Shown: piece by piece, positions 52,348-61,631 of the stretch
Layout: every line of letters begins with the position of its first letter
Numbering within the stretch: position 1 is the stretch's first letter
From: DMER01 sp003451645
Lineage (GTDB): Bacteria; Pseudomonadota; Alphaproteobacteria; Micropepsales; Micropepsaceae
Assembly: GCA_031976175.1 (NCBI GenBank)
Contig: DALYLR010000017.1
Coordinates: 1 to 64,000, forward strand
Length of the DNA stretch: 64,000 nucleotides
Direction of reading: 5' to 3'
Position numbers and translations under genes: made by a program
The notes under the pieces: generated by a model
Told to the model about the DNA's origin: nothing
Databases searched by the model: none
Seen by the model: the letters and a program-made list of their open reading frames with translations, nothing else

Positions 52348-52371
52348 GACCGCACCGGCGCGCGAATCCGT
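52308..52371 (+). promoter_or_regulatory. Leader stem-loop, possible ileS attenuator
   Basis: Three nested stems: ACGGAT/ATCCGT (52308-52313 with 52366-52371), CGTGCG/CGCGCG (52317-52322 with 52359-52364, one G-U), and CCGGTG-a-CGG/CCG-CACCGG (52333-52342 with 52350-52358). The apical loop contains the TAA of the leader peptide. The 5' arms overlap the Ile codons, so a translating or stalled ribosome would decide whether they pair. No U-tract follows the stem, so if it acts it may do so by factor-dependent termination or on ileS translation. Confidence 0.5.
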
Positions 52372-52414
52372 TTACGTTCCCTGAACACGACCTCATCAAT
52401 GGCCACCCGACACC

Positions 52415-55315
52415 ATGTCAGTACAAACCGACCCTAAGAAGTCCGAGGCGGACTCCAAATATCGGGACACAGTTTTTCTGCCCGACACGCCCTTTCCGAT
52501 GCGCGCAAGCCTGCCGGAGAATGAGCCCAAATGGGTCGAGCGTTGGACGCAAAGCCGCATGTATGAACGCTTCCGGGACGACGCCCAAGGCCGCCCGCTC
52601 TTTGTGTTCCATGATGGCCCGCCCTATGCCAACGGCAATATCCATATCGGCCATGCCCTCAACAAGATCCTCAAGGATTTCGTCGTCCGCTCGCAGCAAA
52701 TGATGGGCAAGGACGCCCGCAATGTGCCGGGCTGGGACTGTCACGGCCTGCCTATCGAGTGGAAGGTCGAGGAAGAATACCGCGCGAAGGGCATCGACAA
52801 GGACACAGTGCCGGCCGCAGAATTCCGCGCGCGCTGCAGGGCTTATGCCGAGCACTGGATCGGCGAGCAGAAGCGGGAGTTCATCCGGCTGGGCTGTGTA
52901 GGCGATTGGGACCACGCCTATAAGACGATGAGCTTTGACGCCGAAGCGCAGATCGTGCGCGAAATCCTGAAATTCAAGGATAATGGCCTGTTGTATCGCG
53001 GCTCCAAGCCCGTGATGTGGTCCATCGTCGAGAAGACTGCGCTCGCTGAGGCTGAGGTCGAATATCAGGAGAAAAAGAGCCCGCAAATCTGGCTTCGCTT
53101 TCCAGTGATCGATGGCCCCGCGCAATTGAGGGGTGCAGACGTGGTGATCTGGACGACCACGCCGTGGACTATCCCTGCGAACCGCGCGATCGCGTTCTCG
53201 ACGCGGATCGCCTATGGCCTCTATGAAGTCGCATCGGTTTTAGAAGGGTCGCTCGCGACGCCCGGTTTGCGCCTGGTATTGGCGGACAAACTGGCCGAAG
53301 ATGTCGGCAAGGGCGCGAAGGCGACGTTGATGCGCCTCCAAGACGCTGGACCGCTGACCGGCCTCGTCTGCGCGCATCCATTGCGTGGGATGGGTTATGA
53401 CTTCGACGTGCCCCTTCTGGCCGGCGAGCATGTCACTGATGACACCGGCACGGGCTTCGTCCATACCGCCCCGGGCCACGGCCTTGATGACTTCTGGCTG
53501 TGGATGTCCAACCCGCAAGTACACCCGAAAACGGGCGACGTGGTACCGCACACCGTCGACGCGGATGGCAGTTTCTTTGCGCATGTGCCCCTCTTTGTGG
53601 GCAAGCGAATCTTGACACCGGATGGCAAGGACGGCGACGCCAATGGCGCGGTGATCCGTGAGCTGATCAATGCGGGCAAGCTTTTGGCCAAGGGTACGTT
53701 CACGCACCAATATCCGCATTCCTGGCGGTCCAAGGCGCCGCTCATCTTCCGCAACACGCCGCAATGGTTTCTGGCGATGGACCGTGACTTTACGGCCGCA
53801 GGGGCGACGGGCTCACTGCGGGAGCGTGCGCTGGCAGAGATCAAGAACACGAAGTGGATCCCGCCTCAGGGCGAGAACCGGCTGAGCGCCATGGTCAAGG
53901 ACAAGCCCGACTGGGTCTTGTCGCGTCAGCGCGCCTGGGGTGTGCCAATCGCCGTCTTTGTCCGCAAGGCCGATGGCACGGTCTTGAGCGACCCGGAGGT
54001 CGATCACCGGATCGCCGAAATCATCGAGCGCGAAGGGGCGGACGCCTGGTATGCGCGCCCACCTGCGGATTTCCTCGGCAACAACCACAATGCCAGCGAC
54101 TTCGAGAAGGTCGACGATATTCTCGATGTGTGGTTCGAGAGCGGCTGCACGCATGCCTATGTCCTCGAAGGGCAAATGGGTCTCAAGGATGTGCAGGCGG
54201 ACCTCTATCTCGAAGGCTCCGACCAGCATCGCGGCTGGTTTCAGTCCTCCCTGATCGAGAGTGTTGGCACGCGCGGCCGCGCGCCGTTCAAGGCCGTCTC
54301 GACGCATGGCTTCACCTTGGATGAGCAAGGTCGGAAAATGTCCAAATCTTTGGGCAATACGGTCGAGCCTGCGCAGGTCATGAAGCAATATGGCGCCGAC
54401 ATTCTGCGCCTGTGGGTTGCCTCCACCAACTATACCGAGGATCAGCGCGTAGGGCCGGACATCCTCAAGGCGGTTGCCGAGAACTACCGCAAACTCCGCA
54501 ACACAATCCGCTATATCCTCGCCAATTTGAAAGACTGGCGCGAGGACGAGCGCGTAGCACCCGATCAGATGCCCGAGCTTGAACGCTGGGTCTTGCACCA
54601 GCTGCATGTGTTGGACGGCGAGGTGCGTGGCGCCTATGGGGCTTATGACTTCAACGGTGTGTTCACCGCGCTCAGTGCGTTTGCCAATGCGGATTTGTCA
54701 GCGTTCTATTTCGACATTCGCAAGGACGCGCTCTATTGCGATCCGCCCACGAGCCTTAGGCGCCGTGCGGTTCGCACCGTCCTCGATGAGTTGTTCAACG
54801 CTTTGACGGCCTGGCTCTCGCCCATCTTGTGCTTCACCATGGAGGAGGCTTGGGCGACGCGGCACGGGGCCGAGGCCGCCAGCGTCCATCTGCGCCAATT
54901 CCCGACGATTCCTGACAACTGGTCCAATCCGGAGTTGAACGCCCGGTGGAAGCGCATTCGCGATCTCAGGCGTGTCGTTACAGGTGCGCTTGAGCTTGCC
55001 CGCGCGGAGAAGCGCATTGGCTCGAGCTTGGAAGCCGCCCCCGTGCTTTATGTCGAGGACCCGGCGGACTTGACATTGTTCCAGAGTGTGGACTTCGCGG
55101 AGCTTGTGATTACTTCAGGCGGGAAGGTGATGACCGGCGCGGGACCAGACACAGCCTTCCGTTTGGCCGATGTGAAAGGGGTGAGCGCCATGTTCGAACG
55201 CGCAACGGGTCAGCGCTGCGAGCGTTGCTGGCGCGTCCTGCCAGAAGTCGGCACGCTTTCGGGTGCGAGCGATATCTGCCATCGCTGCCATGACGCGGTG
55301 AAAGGCCATGAGTGA
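52415..55315 (+). CDS. ileS: Isoleucyl-tRNA synthetase
   Basis: 966-residue class I aminoacyl-tRNA synthetase. PPYANGNIHIGHALNKI contains the HIGH motif, an editing domain follows (VVIWTTTPWTIPANRAIAF), GRKMSKSLGN is the KMSKS loop, and the C-terminal zinc knuckle has CERCW and CHRCHD. Length is normal for the bacterial type. There is no Shine-Dalgarno sequence before ATG 52415, which fits control by the leader. An out-of-frame ATG at 52399 overlaps the start. The stop overlaps lspA by 8 bases. Confidence 0.98.
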   Translation: MSVQTDPKKSEADSKYRDTVFLPDTPFPMRASLPENEPKWVERWTQSRMYERFRDDAQGRPLFVFHDGPPYANGNIHIGHALNKILKDFVVRSQQMMGKDARNVPGWDCHGLPIEWKVEEEYRAKGIDKDTVPAAEFRARCRAYAEHWIGEQKREFIRLGCVGDWDHAYKTMSFDAEAQIVREILKFKDNGLLYRGSKPVMWSIVEKTALAEAEVEYQEKKSPQIWLRFPVIDGPAQLRGADVVIWTTTPWTIPANRAIAFSTRIAYGLYEVASVLEGSLATPGLRLVLADKLAEDVGKGAKATLMRLQDAGPLTGLVCAHPLRGMGYDFDVPLLAGEHVTDDTGTGFVHTAPGHGLDDFWLWMSNPQVHPKTGDVVPHTVDADGSFFAHVPLFVGKRILTPDGKDGDANGAVIRELINAGKLLAKGTFTHQYPHSWRSKAPLIFRNTPQWFLAMDRDFTAAGATGSLRERALAEIKNTKWIPPQGENRLSAMVKDKPDWVLSRQRAWGVPIAVFVRKADGTVLSDPEVDHRIAEIIEREGADAWYARPPADFLGNNHNASDFEKVDDILDVWFESGCTHAYVLEGQMGLKDVQADLYLEGSDQHRGWFQSSLIESVGTRGRAPFKAVSTHGFTLDEQGRKMSKSLGNTVEPAQVMKQYGADILRLWVASTNYTEDQRVGPDILKAVAENYRKLRNTIRYILANLKDWREDERVAPDQMPELERWVLHQLHVLDGEVRGAYGAYDFNGVFTALSAFANADLSAFYFDIRKDALYCDPPTSLRRRAVRTVLDELFNALTAWLSPILCFTMEEAWATRHGAEAASVHLRQFPTIPDNWSNPELNARWKRIRDLRRVVTGALELARAEKRIGSSLEAAPVLYVEDPADLTLFQSVDFAELVITSGGKVMTGAGPDTAFRLADVKGVSAMFERATGQRCERCWRVLPEVGTLSGASDICHRCHDAVKGHE

Positions 55316-55820
55316 GGGCGGACTCAATCCCTTGCTGCGGCGTAGCATGATGATCGTCGCCCTCGTCTTTGTGCTGGATCAGGCCACAAAGCACTTTGTG
55401 CTGTATGGTCTTGACTTCATCAGCCAGCCAGAAGGCTACCGTATCGCGGTTATGCCGTTCTTCGATCTGGCGATGGTGTGGAACCGCGGCATCTCCTACG
55501 GTCTGTTGCAGGCGGGGTCAGCCTTCGAGCGCTGGTTGCTGGTCATCGTCTCGGCTTCGCTCATCGCCGTGTTGGTGTGGTGGCTGCTGACGATCAAGGA
55601 GCGCCTGTTGGCCATCGCGATTGCCATGATGATCGGCGGCGCGCTGGGTAATCTGGTCGACCGTGTGCTTTATGGCGCGGTCGCAGATTTCTTTTTGCTG
55701 CACGCTTTCAGCTTCGAGTGGTACGTGTTCAATATTGCGGACAGCGCCATCGTTCTGGGTGTTGCGCTGATGGCCTATGATGTCCTATTTCTAAATCGTC
55801 CGGCGAAGGACACTGGTTAA
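55308..55820 (+). CDS. lspA: Lipoprotein signal peptidase (signal peptidase II)
   Basis: 170-residue inner-membrane aspartyl protease that removes signal peptides of diacylated prolipoproteins. Four hydrophobic helices are visible. The two catalytic Asp lie in GGALGNLVDRVLYG and FEWYVFNIADSAIVLG. It overlaps the end of ileS by 8 bases. It would process the neighbouring bamF and OmpA lipoproteins. Confidence 0.97.
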   Translation: MSEGGLNPLLRRSMMIVALVFVLDQATKHFVLYGLDFISQPEGYRIAVMPFFDLAMVWNRGISYGLLQAGSAFERWLLVIVSASLIAVLVWWLLTIKERLLAIAIAMMIGGALGNLVDRVLYGAVADFFLLHAFSFEWYVFNIADSAIVLGVALMAYDVLFLNRPAKDTG

Positions 55821-55921
55821 CACGAGTGGCCGGGCGGGCGGTCTATATGCCGTGCGCCATAATTGTGGCGCAATCCGGGTTCGATCTGATGCGGGCAGAG
55901 TTTGCAAAGGTTGGTAGGGCG

Positions 55922-56491
55922 ATGGCGTTGCACCGGCGTGGTTTGGCACTTGGGTTGTGTATCGTGGCGCTTGGTTTGGCCGGTTGCTCAACCGTCCGCG
56001 ACGAAATGGGCCTTGGCCGGTCCAAGCCTGATGAATTCTCGGTTGTGCCTCGCGCACCCCTTGCAATGCCCCCGGATATGTCGGCGCTGCGGTTGCCGTC
56101 CCCTGGCGCGCCCCGGCCGCAGCAATTGAGCCCCGCAGGCGAGGCCAAGGCCGCCTTGTCGCAAACGCGCGGTGCTGTGGCGACGCCGGCCTTTGGTGCG
56201 ACCGTGTCGGCGGGGGAGCGTGCGCTCATTGACTCTGCTGGCGCCATCAAGACGGACGGCAAGGTCCGCAACGAAATGGCCGAAGAATTGCGCGAGCAGC
56301 GCGCGCCAAAGTCCATCACGGAGCGGGCGCTCTTCTGGCGCGGGTCCGAGGAGGAAGTTTGGGTGGTTGACGCTGCCGCCGAGGAGCGCCGCATACAGCG
56401 CGCGCAACGCTCCGGCGAAGTGGTGACGGGCAAGGGCACCCCGATCATTGAAAAGTCCACCGAGAAGGGCTTGATTGGCCGCGTGTTTTAG
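55922..56491 (+). CDS. bamF: DUF3035-type lipoprotein, BamF
   Basis: 189 residues with a lipobox LAGC (Cys22). The conserved block KPDEFSVVPRAPLAMPPDMSALRLPSPGAPRPQ is typical of the DUF3035/BamF family, an alphaproteobacterial subunit of the outer-membrane beta-barrel assembly complex, best known from Caulobacter. ATG 55922 places the lipobox at a normal distance; ATG 55889 is an alternative. It lies about 100 bases downstream of lspA in the same direction, as in relatives. Confidence 0.88.
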   Translation: MALHRRGLALGLCIVALGLAGCSTVRDEMGLGRSKPDEFSVVPRAPLAMPPDMSALRLPSPGAPRPQQLSPAGEAKAALSQTRGAVATPAFGATVSAGERALIDSAGAIKTDGKVRNEMAEELREQRAPKSITERALFWRGSEEEVWVVDAAAEERRIQRAQRSGEVVTGKGTPIIEKSTEKGLIGRVF

Positions 56492-56525
56492 GACGTGATC
56501 GCCCCCGAAATCGCGGGAGCGCAGG

Positions 56526-57800
56526 ATGTCCATTGACGTCAGCATAAGGTTGGGTACGGGCGACGCCGCCATCGCTGCGGAATACACGCGCGTACGTGAA
56601 CAGCTGCCCCAGGCACTGCGCGCGGTGCAGGTGTTAGCAGAGCAGGGCCTGCCGCATTTCAAACTGCCTTCGCAGACAGGTGATTTGGCGGATATTGCAG
56701 CTCTTGCAGGTGGGCTGACGGATGGTGCCAAAGACCTCGTGATTCTGGGCATCGGCGGATCCAGTCTGGGCGCTAAAGCCCTGTGCCAGCTGGCCGGGTG
56801 GGGCACGCCCGCGCAGCCCAGCCTGAAAGACAGGCCACATCTGCACTTTGTCGAGAATTTGGATGGGCGCAGCCTGGCGGGCTTGTTGTCGGGGCTCGAT
56901 CCTGCGGCCACAAAGGTTCTCGCGGTCTCGAAATCGGGCTCAACTACCGAAACACTAGCGCAGCTCTTAATCGTGGCCGCTTGGGCCAGTGCGCGCGGTG
57001 CCGATCTCGCCCGGCACTGCGCGGTGATCGCAGAGCCTGGTAACAATGCGTTGCGCCAATGGGCTCAGATGACCGGCTGCCCGGTCATGGACCATGACCC
57101 TGCCTTAGGCGGGCGGTATTCCGTGTTGAGCTGCGTGGGCCTTGTCCCTTCTGCCGTTGCAGGGCTCGACATTCGGGCGATTCGCCATGGTGCGGCGCAA
57201 GCCTTGGCTCCTTTGCTGGCACTCGACGAGGGCTCATCTTGGGCCCAAGGTGCGGCGCTGAATATGGCTGCGATGGCGTGCGGCCGCTCGCAGAGCGTGC
57301 TTTGGGCCTATGCCGACCGGCTAGAAAAGCTCACCCTATGGTGGCGCCAGCTGTGGGGTGAAAGCTTGGGGAAGCAGGGCAAGGGTTCTACACCGATTAA
57401 TGCACTCGGTCCCGTCGATCAGCATTCGCAGCTGCAACTGTATCTGGACGGACCCAATGACAAGCTGATCACAATCATCACCACACAAGATGGGGACGAT
57501 TTGGCCGTGCCCGCTGACGCCGCTGGGCGAATCGGGCAATCCTTGTTGGGCGGCCGCACGGTGGCCGAGATCGTGAACGCGCAGGCACGCGCGACGGCGG
57601 AGGCGCTCGTTCGTGCTGGACGGACGGTTCGCGTCATCCATGTGCCACGATTGGGCGAGCAAGCGATGGGCGCACTGATGATGCATTTCATCTTGGAGAC
57701 CTTGGTGACCGCGCAGCTTTTGGGGGTCGATCCCTTTGACCAGCCAGCGGTGGAGCTTGGTAAGGTGCTGACCAGGTCATACCTCTCAGGCAGCGCATGA
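56526..57800 (+). CDS. pgi: Glucose-6-phosphate isomerase
   Basis: 424-residue enzyme interconverting glucose-6-phosphate and fructose-6-phosphate. Family motifs: LGIGGSSLGAKALC, the phosphate-binding VSKSGSTTETLAQ, GGRYSVLSCVGLVP, and GPVDQHSQLQLYLDGP with the catalytic His/Gln segment. It is a short form (classical enzymes are about 550). The stop overlaps the mutL start by ATGA. Confidence 0.94.
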   Translation: MSIDVSIRLGTGDAAIAAEYTRVREQLPQALRAVQVLAEQGLPHFKLPSQTGDLADIAALAGGLTDGAKDLVILGIGGSSLGAKALCQLAGWGTPAQPSLKDRPHLHFVENLDGRSLAGLLSGLDPAATKVLAVSKSGSTTETLAQLLIVAAWASARGADLARHCAVIAEPGNNALRQWAQMTGCPVMDHDPALGGRYSVLSCVGLVPSAVAGLDIRAIRHGAAQALAPLLALDEGSSWAQGAALNMAAMACGRSQSVLWAYADRLEKLTLWWRQLWGESLGKQGKGSTPINALGPVDQHSQLQLYLDGPNDKLITIITTQDGDDLAVPADAAGRIGQSLLGGRTVAEIVNAQARATAEALVRAGRTVRVIHVPRLGEQAMGALMMHFILETLVTAQLLGVDPFDQPAVELGKVLTRSYLSGSA

Positions 57801-59681
57801 CGATCCGCAAGCTGTCCGGCACCACGGTCAACCGGATCGCGGCCGGAGAGGTGATCGAACGCCCGGCCGCCGCGCTGAAAGAGCTGGTCGAGAATGCGAT
57901 CGATGCGGGCGCCACCGCGATCTCGATTGCCATGACCGAGGGCGGGGTTAGTTTCCTCAAGGTCGCCGACAACGGTGTGGGTATGGCGCCGGCCGAACTT
58001 GAACTGGCGATCGAGCGCCACGCGACATCGAAACTGCCTGTCTCCCGCGAGGGCGAGGACGATCTGACCAATATTCTGACGCTGGGGTTTCGCGGCGAGG
58101 CCTTGCCCTCGATCGGGTCGATCGCCAGGCTTACCATCACAAGCCGCAAGGCGGACGCCAACGGGGCCTTCGCAATTCAGGTTTCGGGCGGAGAGGTCGA
58201 CGGTCCGCGACCTGCGCCATTCCCGCTTGCCTCCGCGCATGGCACCATCGTCGAAGTGCGCGACCTGTTCTTCGCGACGCCAGCACGGTTGAAATTCCTC
58301 AAGAGTGCGCGCGCTGAAGCTGCTGCCTGCACCGAGGTCGTCCGCCGTCTGGCCCTGGCGCGGCCGGACATCGGTTTCACGCTGGACAGCGAGGAGCGTA
58401 CAGTCTTTCGCAGCCAGCCTGAGACGGGGGAGCTGATCGATGGCGGATTGCAGCGCTTGCGCAAGCTGCTTGGCGCCGCCTTTGGTGACAATGCGCTGGT
58501 CATCGAGTCGGCGCGGGAGAATGTCCGGCTGTGGGGCTTTGCGGGCTTGCCTGCAGCGGCGCGCGGGACGGCAGGGCAGCAATATCTGTTTGTGAATGGC
58601 AGGCCCGTCAGGGACAAATTGCTGATTGGGGCTTTGCGCGCGGCCTATCAGGATGTTTTGGCGCGCGACCGCCATCCGGTCGTCGCCTTGTTCGTCGAAC
58701 TGCCGCCGTGGGAGGTGGACGTCAATGTTCACCCAGCCAAGACCGAGGTCCGCTTCCGCGATGCCGGCCTGATCCGTGGGCTGATTGTCTCGTCGTTGCG
58801 CAGTGCCTTGGCGCAAGCGGGTGTGAGGCCGGCCACGACATTGACGCAAGCGGCGTTGGAGCGCATCGCGGTCGGTCAGGCACTCAATCTAACGCCTCAA
58901 GGAATACCACAATCACGCTATCCGATGCTGCACGAGCCAGCACCTGCGCCGCCGCCACGGCTGAGCCTGATTGATGGCGGTGCGCAGGATTGGCGGCCTG
59001 AGGCGAGGGCGGCAGTCGCGCCGGAGGCCCGCGCGCCGGAACAAAGCGATCATCCCTTGGGCGCTGCGCGGGGCCAGGTTCACGGCACCTATATCATCGC
59101 ACAAACGGCGGACGGCATCGTCATCGTTGATCAGCATGCGGCGCATGAGCGCCTCGTCTATGAGCGCATGAAACAGATGCTTGCTTCGGGGGGCGTGCGA
59201 CGCCAGGCGNNNNNNNNNNATGAAGGCCCATCTACAGGCCAGCGGCGTGCAGCGTCAGACCTTGCTGATCCCGGAAATCGTGGAAATGGACCCGGCGGAT
59301 GTGGCGCGTGTTGCCGCCCGCGCGTCTGACCTGGAGGCCTTGGGCCTGACCGTAGAAGCCTTTGGGCCAGATGCCCTGATCGTGCGCGAGACGCCAGCCA
59401 TGCTGAAGCGCCTCGATGTGCAAGCGCTCTTGCGCGATCTGGCGGATGAATTGGCAGAGTGGGACGCGACAACTGTACTTGCGGACCGCCTGCACGAGGT
59501 GTGCGCGACCATGGCGTGTCACGGTTCGGTGCGGGCGGGGCGGGCACTGACGCCGGATGAGATGAACGCGCTGCTGCGCGAGATGGAGGCGACGCCCAAT
59601 TCAGGTCAGTGCAACCATGGCCGCCCGACCTTTGTCGCCCTCAAACTGGCCGACATTGAGCGCCTGTTCGGCCGGAAATAA
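57797..59681 (+). CDS. mutL: DNA mismatch repair protein MutL, interrupted by an assembly gap
   Basis: N-terminal GHKL ATPase with ENAIDAGATAI, VADNGVGM and GFRGEALPSIGSIA; S5-fold domain with VNGRPVRDKLL and VDVNVHPAKTEVRF; C-terminal domain with DQHAAHERLVYERMK before the gap, and TLLIPEIVEMDPAD and MACHGSVRAGRALTPDEM after it. 471 codons precede ten N and 154 codons follow in a formally shifted frame. Pre-gap codons 59168-59209 and post-gap codons 59220-59261 both encode the same MK..L....V.RQ stretch with different bases, so the gap joins two overlapping but unlike copies. The true product should be about 610 residues. Confidence 0.9.
59210..59219. other. Assembly gap of 10 N inside mutL
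   Basis: Ten consecutive N. It falls on a codon boundary on both sides, and the number ten is a placeholder, so the apparent frameshift is not biological. Confidence 0.98.
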
Positions 59682-59687
59682 CCCCGG

Positions 59688-60254
59688 TCACCTGTACCGG
59701 TAAAACGCGACCTGCGTGTCGCCGTAGATACGCTGATCCAAGAGGGCAAAACGATCCGGCGCGGCCAAGGCTTGATCCGCGGCCTCTTCCAGGATCACCA
59801 GAGCCCCCTCGGCGATCCAGCCGCCCGCGGCTGCTGTGGCCAGCGCGCGGCCGCCCAGCCCCTGACGATAGGGCGGATCGGCGAAGACAAGATCGAAGGC
59901 GTCACCAGCATTGGCAGGCTTCTCACTGAGCGCTGCCGCATCACGGCGCCAAATCTTGGTGACGCCTGTCAGGTTCAAGGCCTCGACATTGCGCCGGATG
60001 ATGGCCCGCGAATCGACGCTGTCATCAATGAGCAACGCAAAGGCCGCCCCGCGCGACAGGGCCTCGATAGAGAGCGCGCCAGTGCCCGCAAAGAGGTCGA
60101 GCACACGGGCACCCTCAAGGTCAAAGCCCTCAACGCCGCCATGGGCCATGATGTTGAACAGGGCCTCGCGCACTTTGTCGGAGGTTGGCCGCACGCGGTC
60201 ATCCTTGGGCCCGAAGAGAGCGCGGCCTTTGAGCGTTCCGCCGACAACCCGCAT
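59688..60254 (-). CDS. rsmD: 16S rRNA (guanine966-N2)-methyltransferase
   Basis: 188-residue SAM-dependent methyltransferase acting on the small ribosomal subunit. MRVVGGTLKGRAL is the typical start, VRPTSDKVREALFN a family motif, VLDLFAGTGALSIEALSRGA the SAM site and FADPPYRQG the DPPY catalytic motif. ATG 60254 shares one base with the rluB stop (TGATG). Convergent with mutL, 6 bases apart. Confidence 0.95.
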   Translation of the reverse strand: MRVVGGTLKGRALFGPKDDRVRPTSDKVREALFNIMAHGGVEGFDLEGARVLDLFAGTGALSIEALSRGAAFALLIDDSVDSRAIIRRNVEALNLTGVTKIWRRDAAALSEKPANAGDAFDLVFADPPYRQGLGGRALATAAAGGWIAEGALVILEEAADQALAAPDRFALLDQRIYGDTQVAFYRYR

Positions 60255-61057
60255 CAGGCGCGGTCCTTGGACGCGGGCTTGGGCAGGGCTGCCTTGATAG
60301 CCCGGGCGGGGATTTCCTCCACCATCCCCGGTTCCAACTGCCCCAAGTGGAACGGGCCAAAGGACACGCGGATCAGACGGGACACGCGCACGCCCAAATA
60401 CTCCATCAATTTGCGTACCTCCCGGTTCTTGCCTTCGCGGATCGCAACCGTCACCCACGGGTAGATCTCATGCGGTCGGTCAATCTTGGCCTCCACCTCG
60501 CCATATTTGACGCCATCGATTTGCACCCCTTTGCGGATGCGCTCGAGGTCCCGGTCCTCCAACCGCCCGAAGAGCCGTGCGCGGTAGCGCCGGATCCAGC
60601 CCGAGGCTGGCAACTCCAATCTCCGCGCCAGGGCCCCATCATTAGTGAGCAGCAGCAACCCTTCAGAATTGAAGTCGAGCCGCCCCACCGAGATTACACG
60701 CGGCAGATTGGCGGGCAGCTTTGAGAAGACGGTTGGGCGCCCCTCAGGGTCCTTGTGAGAGGTCACAAGGCCGGTAGGCTTGTGATAGCGCCAGAGCCTG
60801 GAGGGCTCATGTGCGCCAACCAGCTTGCCATCGACCGTGATTACGTGGCCGGCAGCGACCTTAAAGGCTGGCGTGGTCAGTACAGCGCCATCAACGCTGA
60901 CCCGGCCCTCGGCGATCAAGCGTTCCACGTCTCGCCGGGACGCGATGCCGGCACGCGCGAGGTGTTTGGCGATACGGTCGCCGCCACCCTCGGCTTCGGG
61001 AGTGGGGGATGTTGGGGTCTTGGGCTTGATCTGGCGCCGTTGAGTCTTTTCCGTCAT
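60254..61057 (-). CDS. rluB: 23S rRNA pseudouridine synthase, RluB/RsuA family
   Basis: 267 residues. N-terminal S4 RNA-binding domain (RIAKHLARAGIASRRDVERLIAEGRVSVDG), then the catalytic domain with VGRLDFNSEGLLLLTNDG, where the Asp is the nucleophile. GKNREVRKLMEYLG is also conserved. RluB (U2605) is the best guess by length, but RluE/RluF-like specificity cannot be excluded. It is coupled to rsmD and divergent from tadA across 41 bases. Confidence 0.9.
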   Translation of the reverse strand: MTEKTQRRQIKPKTPTSPTPEAEGGGDRIAKHLARAGIASRRDVERLIAEGRVSVDGAVLTTPAFKVAAGHVITVDGKLVGAHEPSRLWRYHKPTGLVTSHKDPEGRPTVFSKLPANLPRVISVGRLDFNSEGLLLLTNDGALARRLELPASGWIRRYRARLFGRLEDRDLERIRKGVQIDGVKYGEVEAKIDRPHEIYPWVTVAIREGKNREVRKLMEYLGVRVSRLIRVSFGPFHLGQLEPGMVEEIPARAIKAALPKPASKDRA

Positions 61058-61098
61058 GGTGGTGTGTCATAGCAGAACTTCTGAGCGGAGCCACCGCC

Positions 61099-61602
61099 TT
61101 GCACTCAGACTTCTTGGCGCTTGCCTTTTTAGAGGCGCAAACCGCGGCCCAACGTGAGGAGGTGCCGGTCGGCGCGGTCCTCATGGCGGCCGATGGGACC
61201 TTGCTGGCGGCGAGCGGGAACCGCATCGTTGAATTGCGCGATCCGACGGCTCATGCCGAAATCCTCGTGATCCGTGCTGCGGCCGCGAAACTGGGCACCG
61301 AGCGGCTTGTGGGGAGTTCGCTCTATGTGACCTTAGAGCCCTGTGCGATGTGCGCAGGCGCCATCTCCATGGCCCGGATTGCCAAGGTCGTCTTTGCCGC
61401 CAAAGACCCCAAAGGTGGCGCGGTTTTGCACGGCCCCAAATTCTTCGAGCAACCGACCTGCCACCATCGCCCGCAGATCGTGCATGCCGAGGGCGAATGG
61501 GAGTCCAAATCGGCGCAGGTGTTGCGCGAATTTTTCCGGGCCAGACGCTCCACTTTGCGGCTGGACGAGGAGGCGAGCCTCGGGTCTAGTACTGACATTT
61601 AG
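61099..61602 (+). CDS. tadA: tRNA-specific adenosine deaminase
   Basis: 167 residues. It converts A34 to inosine in the anticodon of tRNA-Arg(ACG). TAHAEILVI carries the zinc His and the proton-shuttling Glu, and EPCAMCAGAI the two zinc Cys. VGAVLMAADG and ISMARIAKVVFAA are typical. No ATG or GTG fits the N-terminus, so TTG 61099 is the likely start. The C-terminus is slightly longer than E. coli TadA. Confidence 0.92.
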   Translation: MHSDFLALAFLEAQTAAQREEVPVGAVLMAADGTLLAASGNRIVELRDPTAHAEILVIRAAAAKLGTERLVGSSLYVTLEPCAMCAGAISMARIAKVVFAAKDPKGGAVLHGPKFFEQPTCHHRPQIVHAEGEWESKSAQVLREFFRARRSTLRLDEEASLGSSTDI

Positions 61603-61631
61603 TCACCAGCCAGACCATTAGGAGCCAGACC

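Noticed and set aside
52399..52437. Short ORF overlapping the ileS start out of frame
   Set aside because: It has no ribosome-binding site and no codon theme; it is 12 codons long and probably chance, although it could slightly affect ileS initiation.
55988..57046. 352-codon minus-strand open frame
   Set aside because: It is antisense to bamF and pgi, with Ser/Arg/Ala-rich composition typical of a shadow frame.
57419..58849. 476-codon open frame on the minus strand across pgi and mutL
   Set aside because: It is antisense to two strongly conserved housekeeping genes and has no recognisable domain.
59181..59681. Separate gene starting after the N gap
   Set aside because: Its product is the MutL C-terminal domain; the shifted frame is an artefact of the 10-base placeholder.
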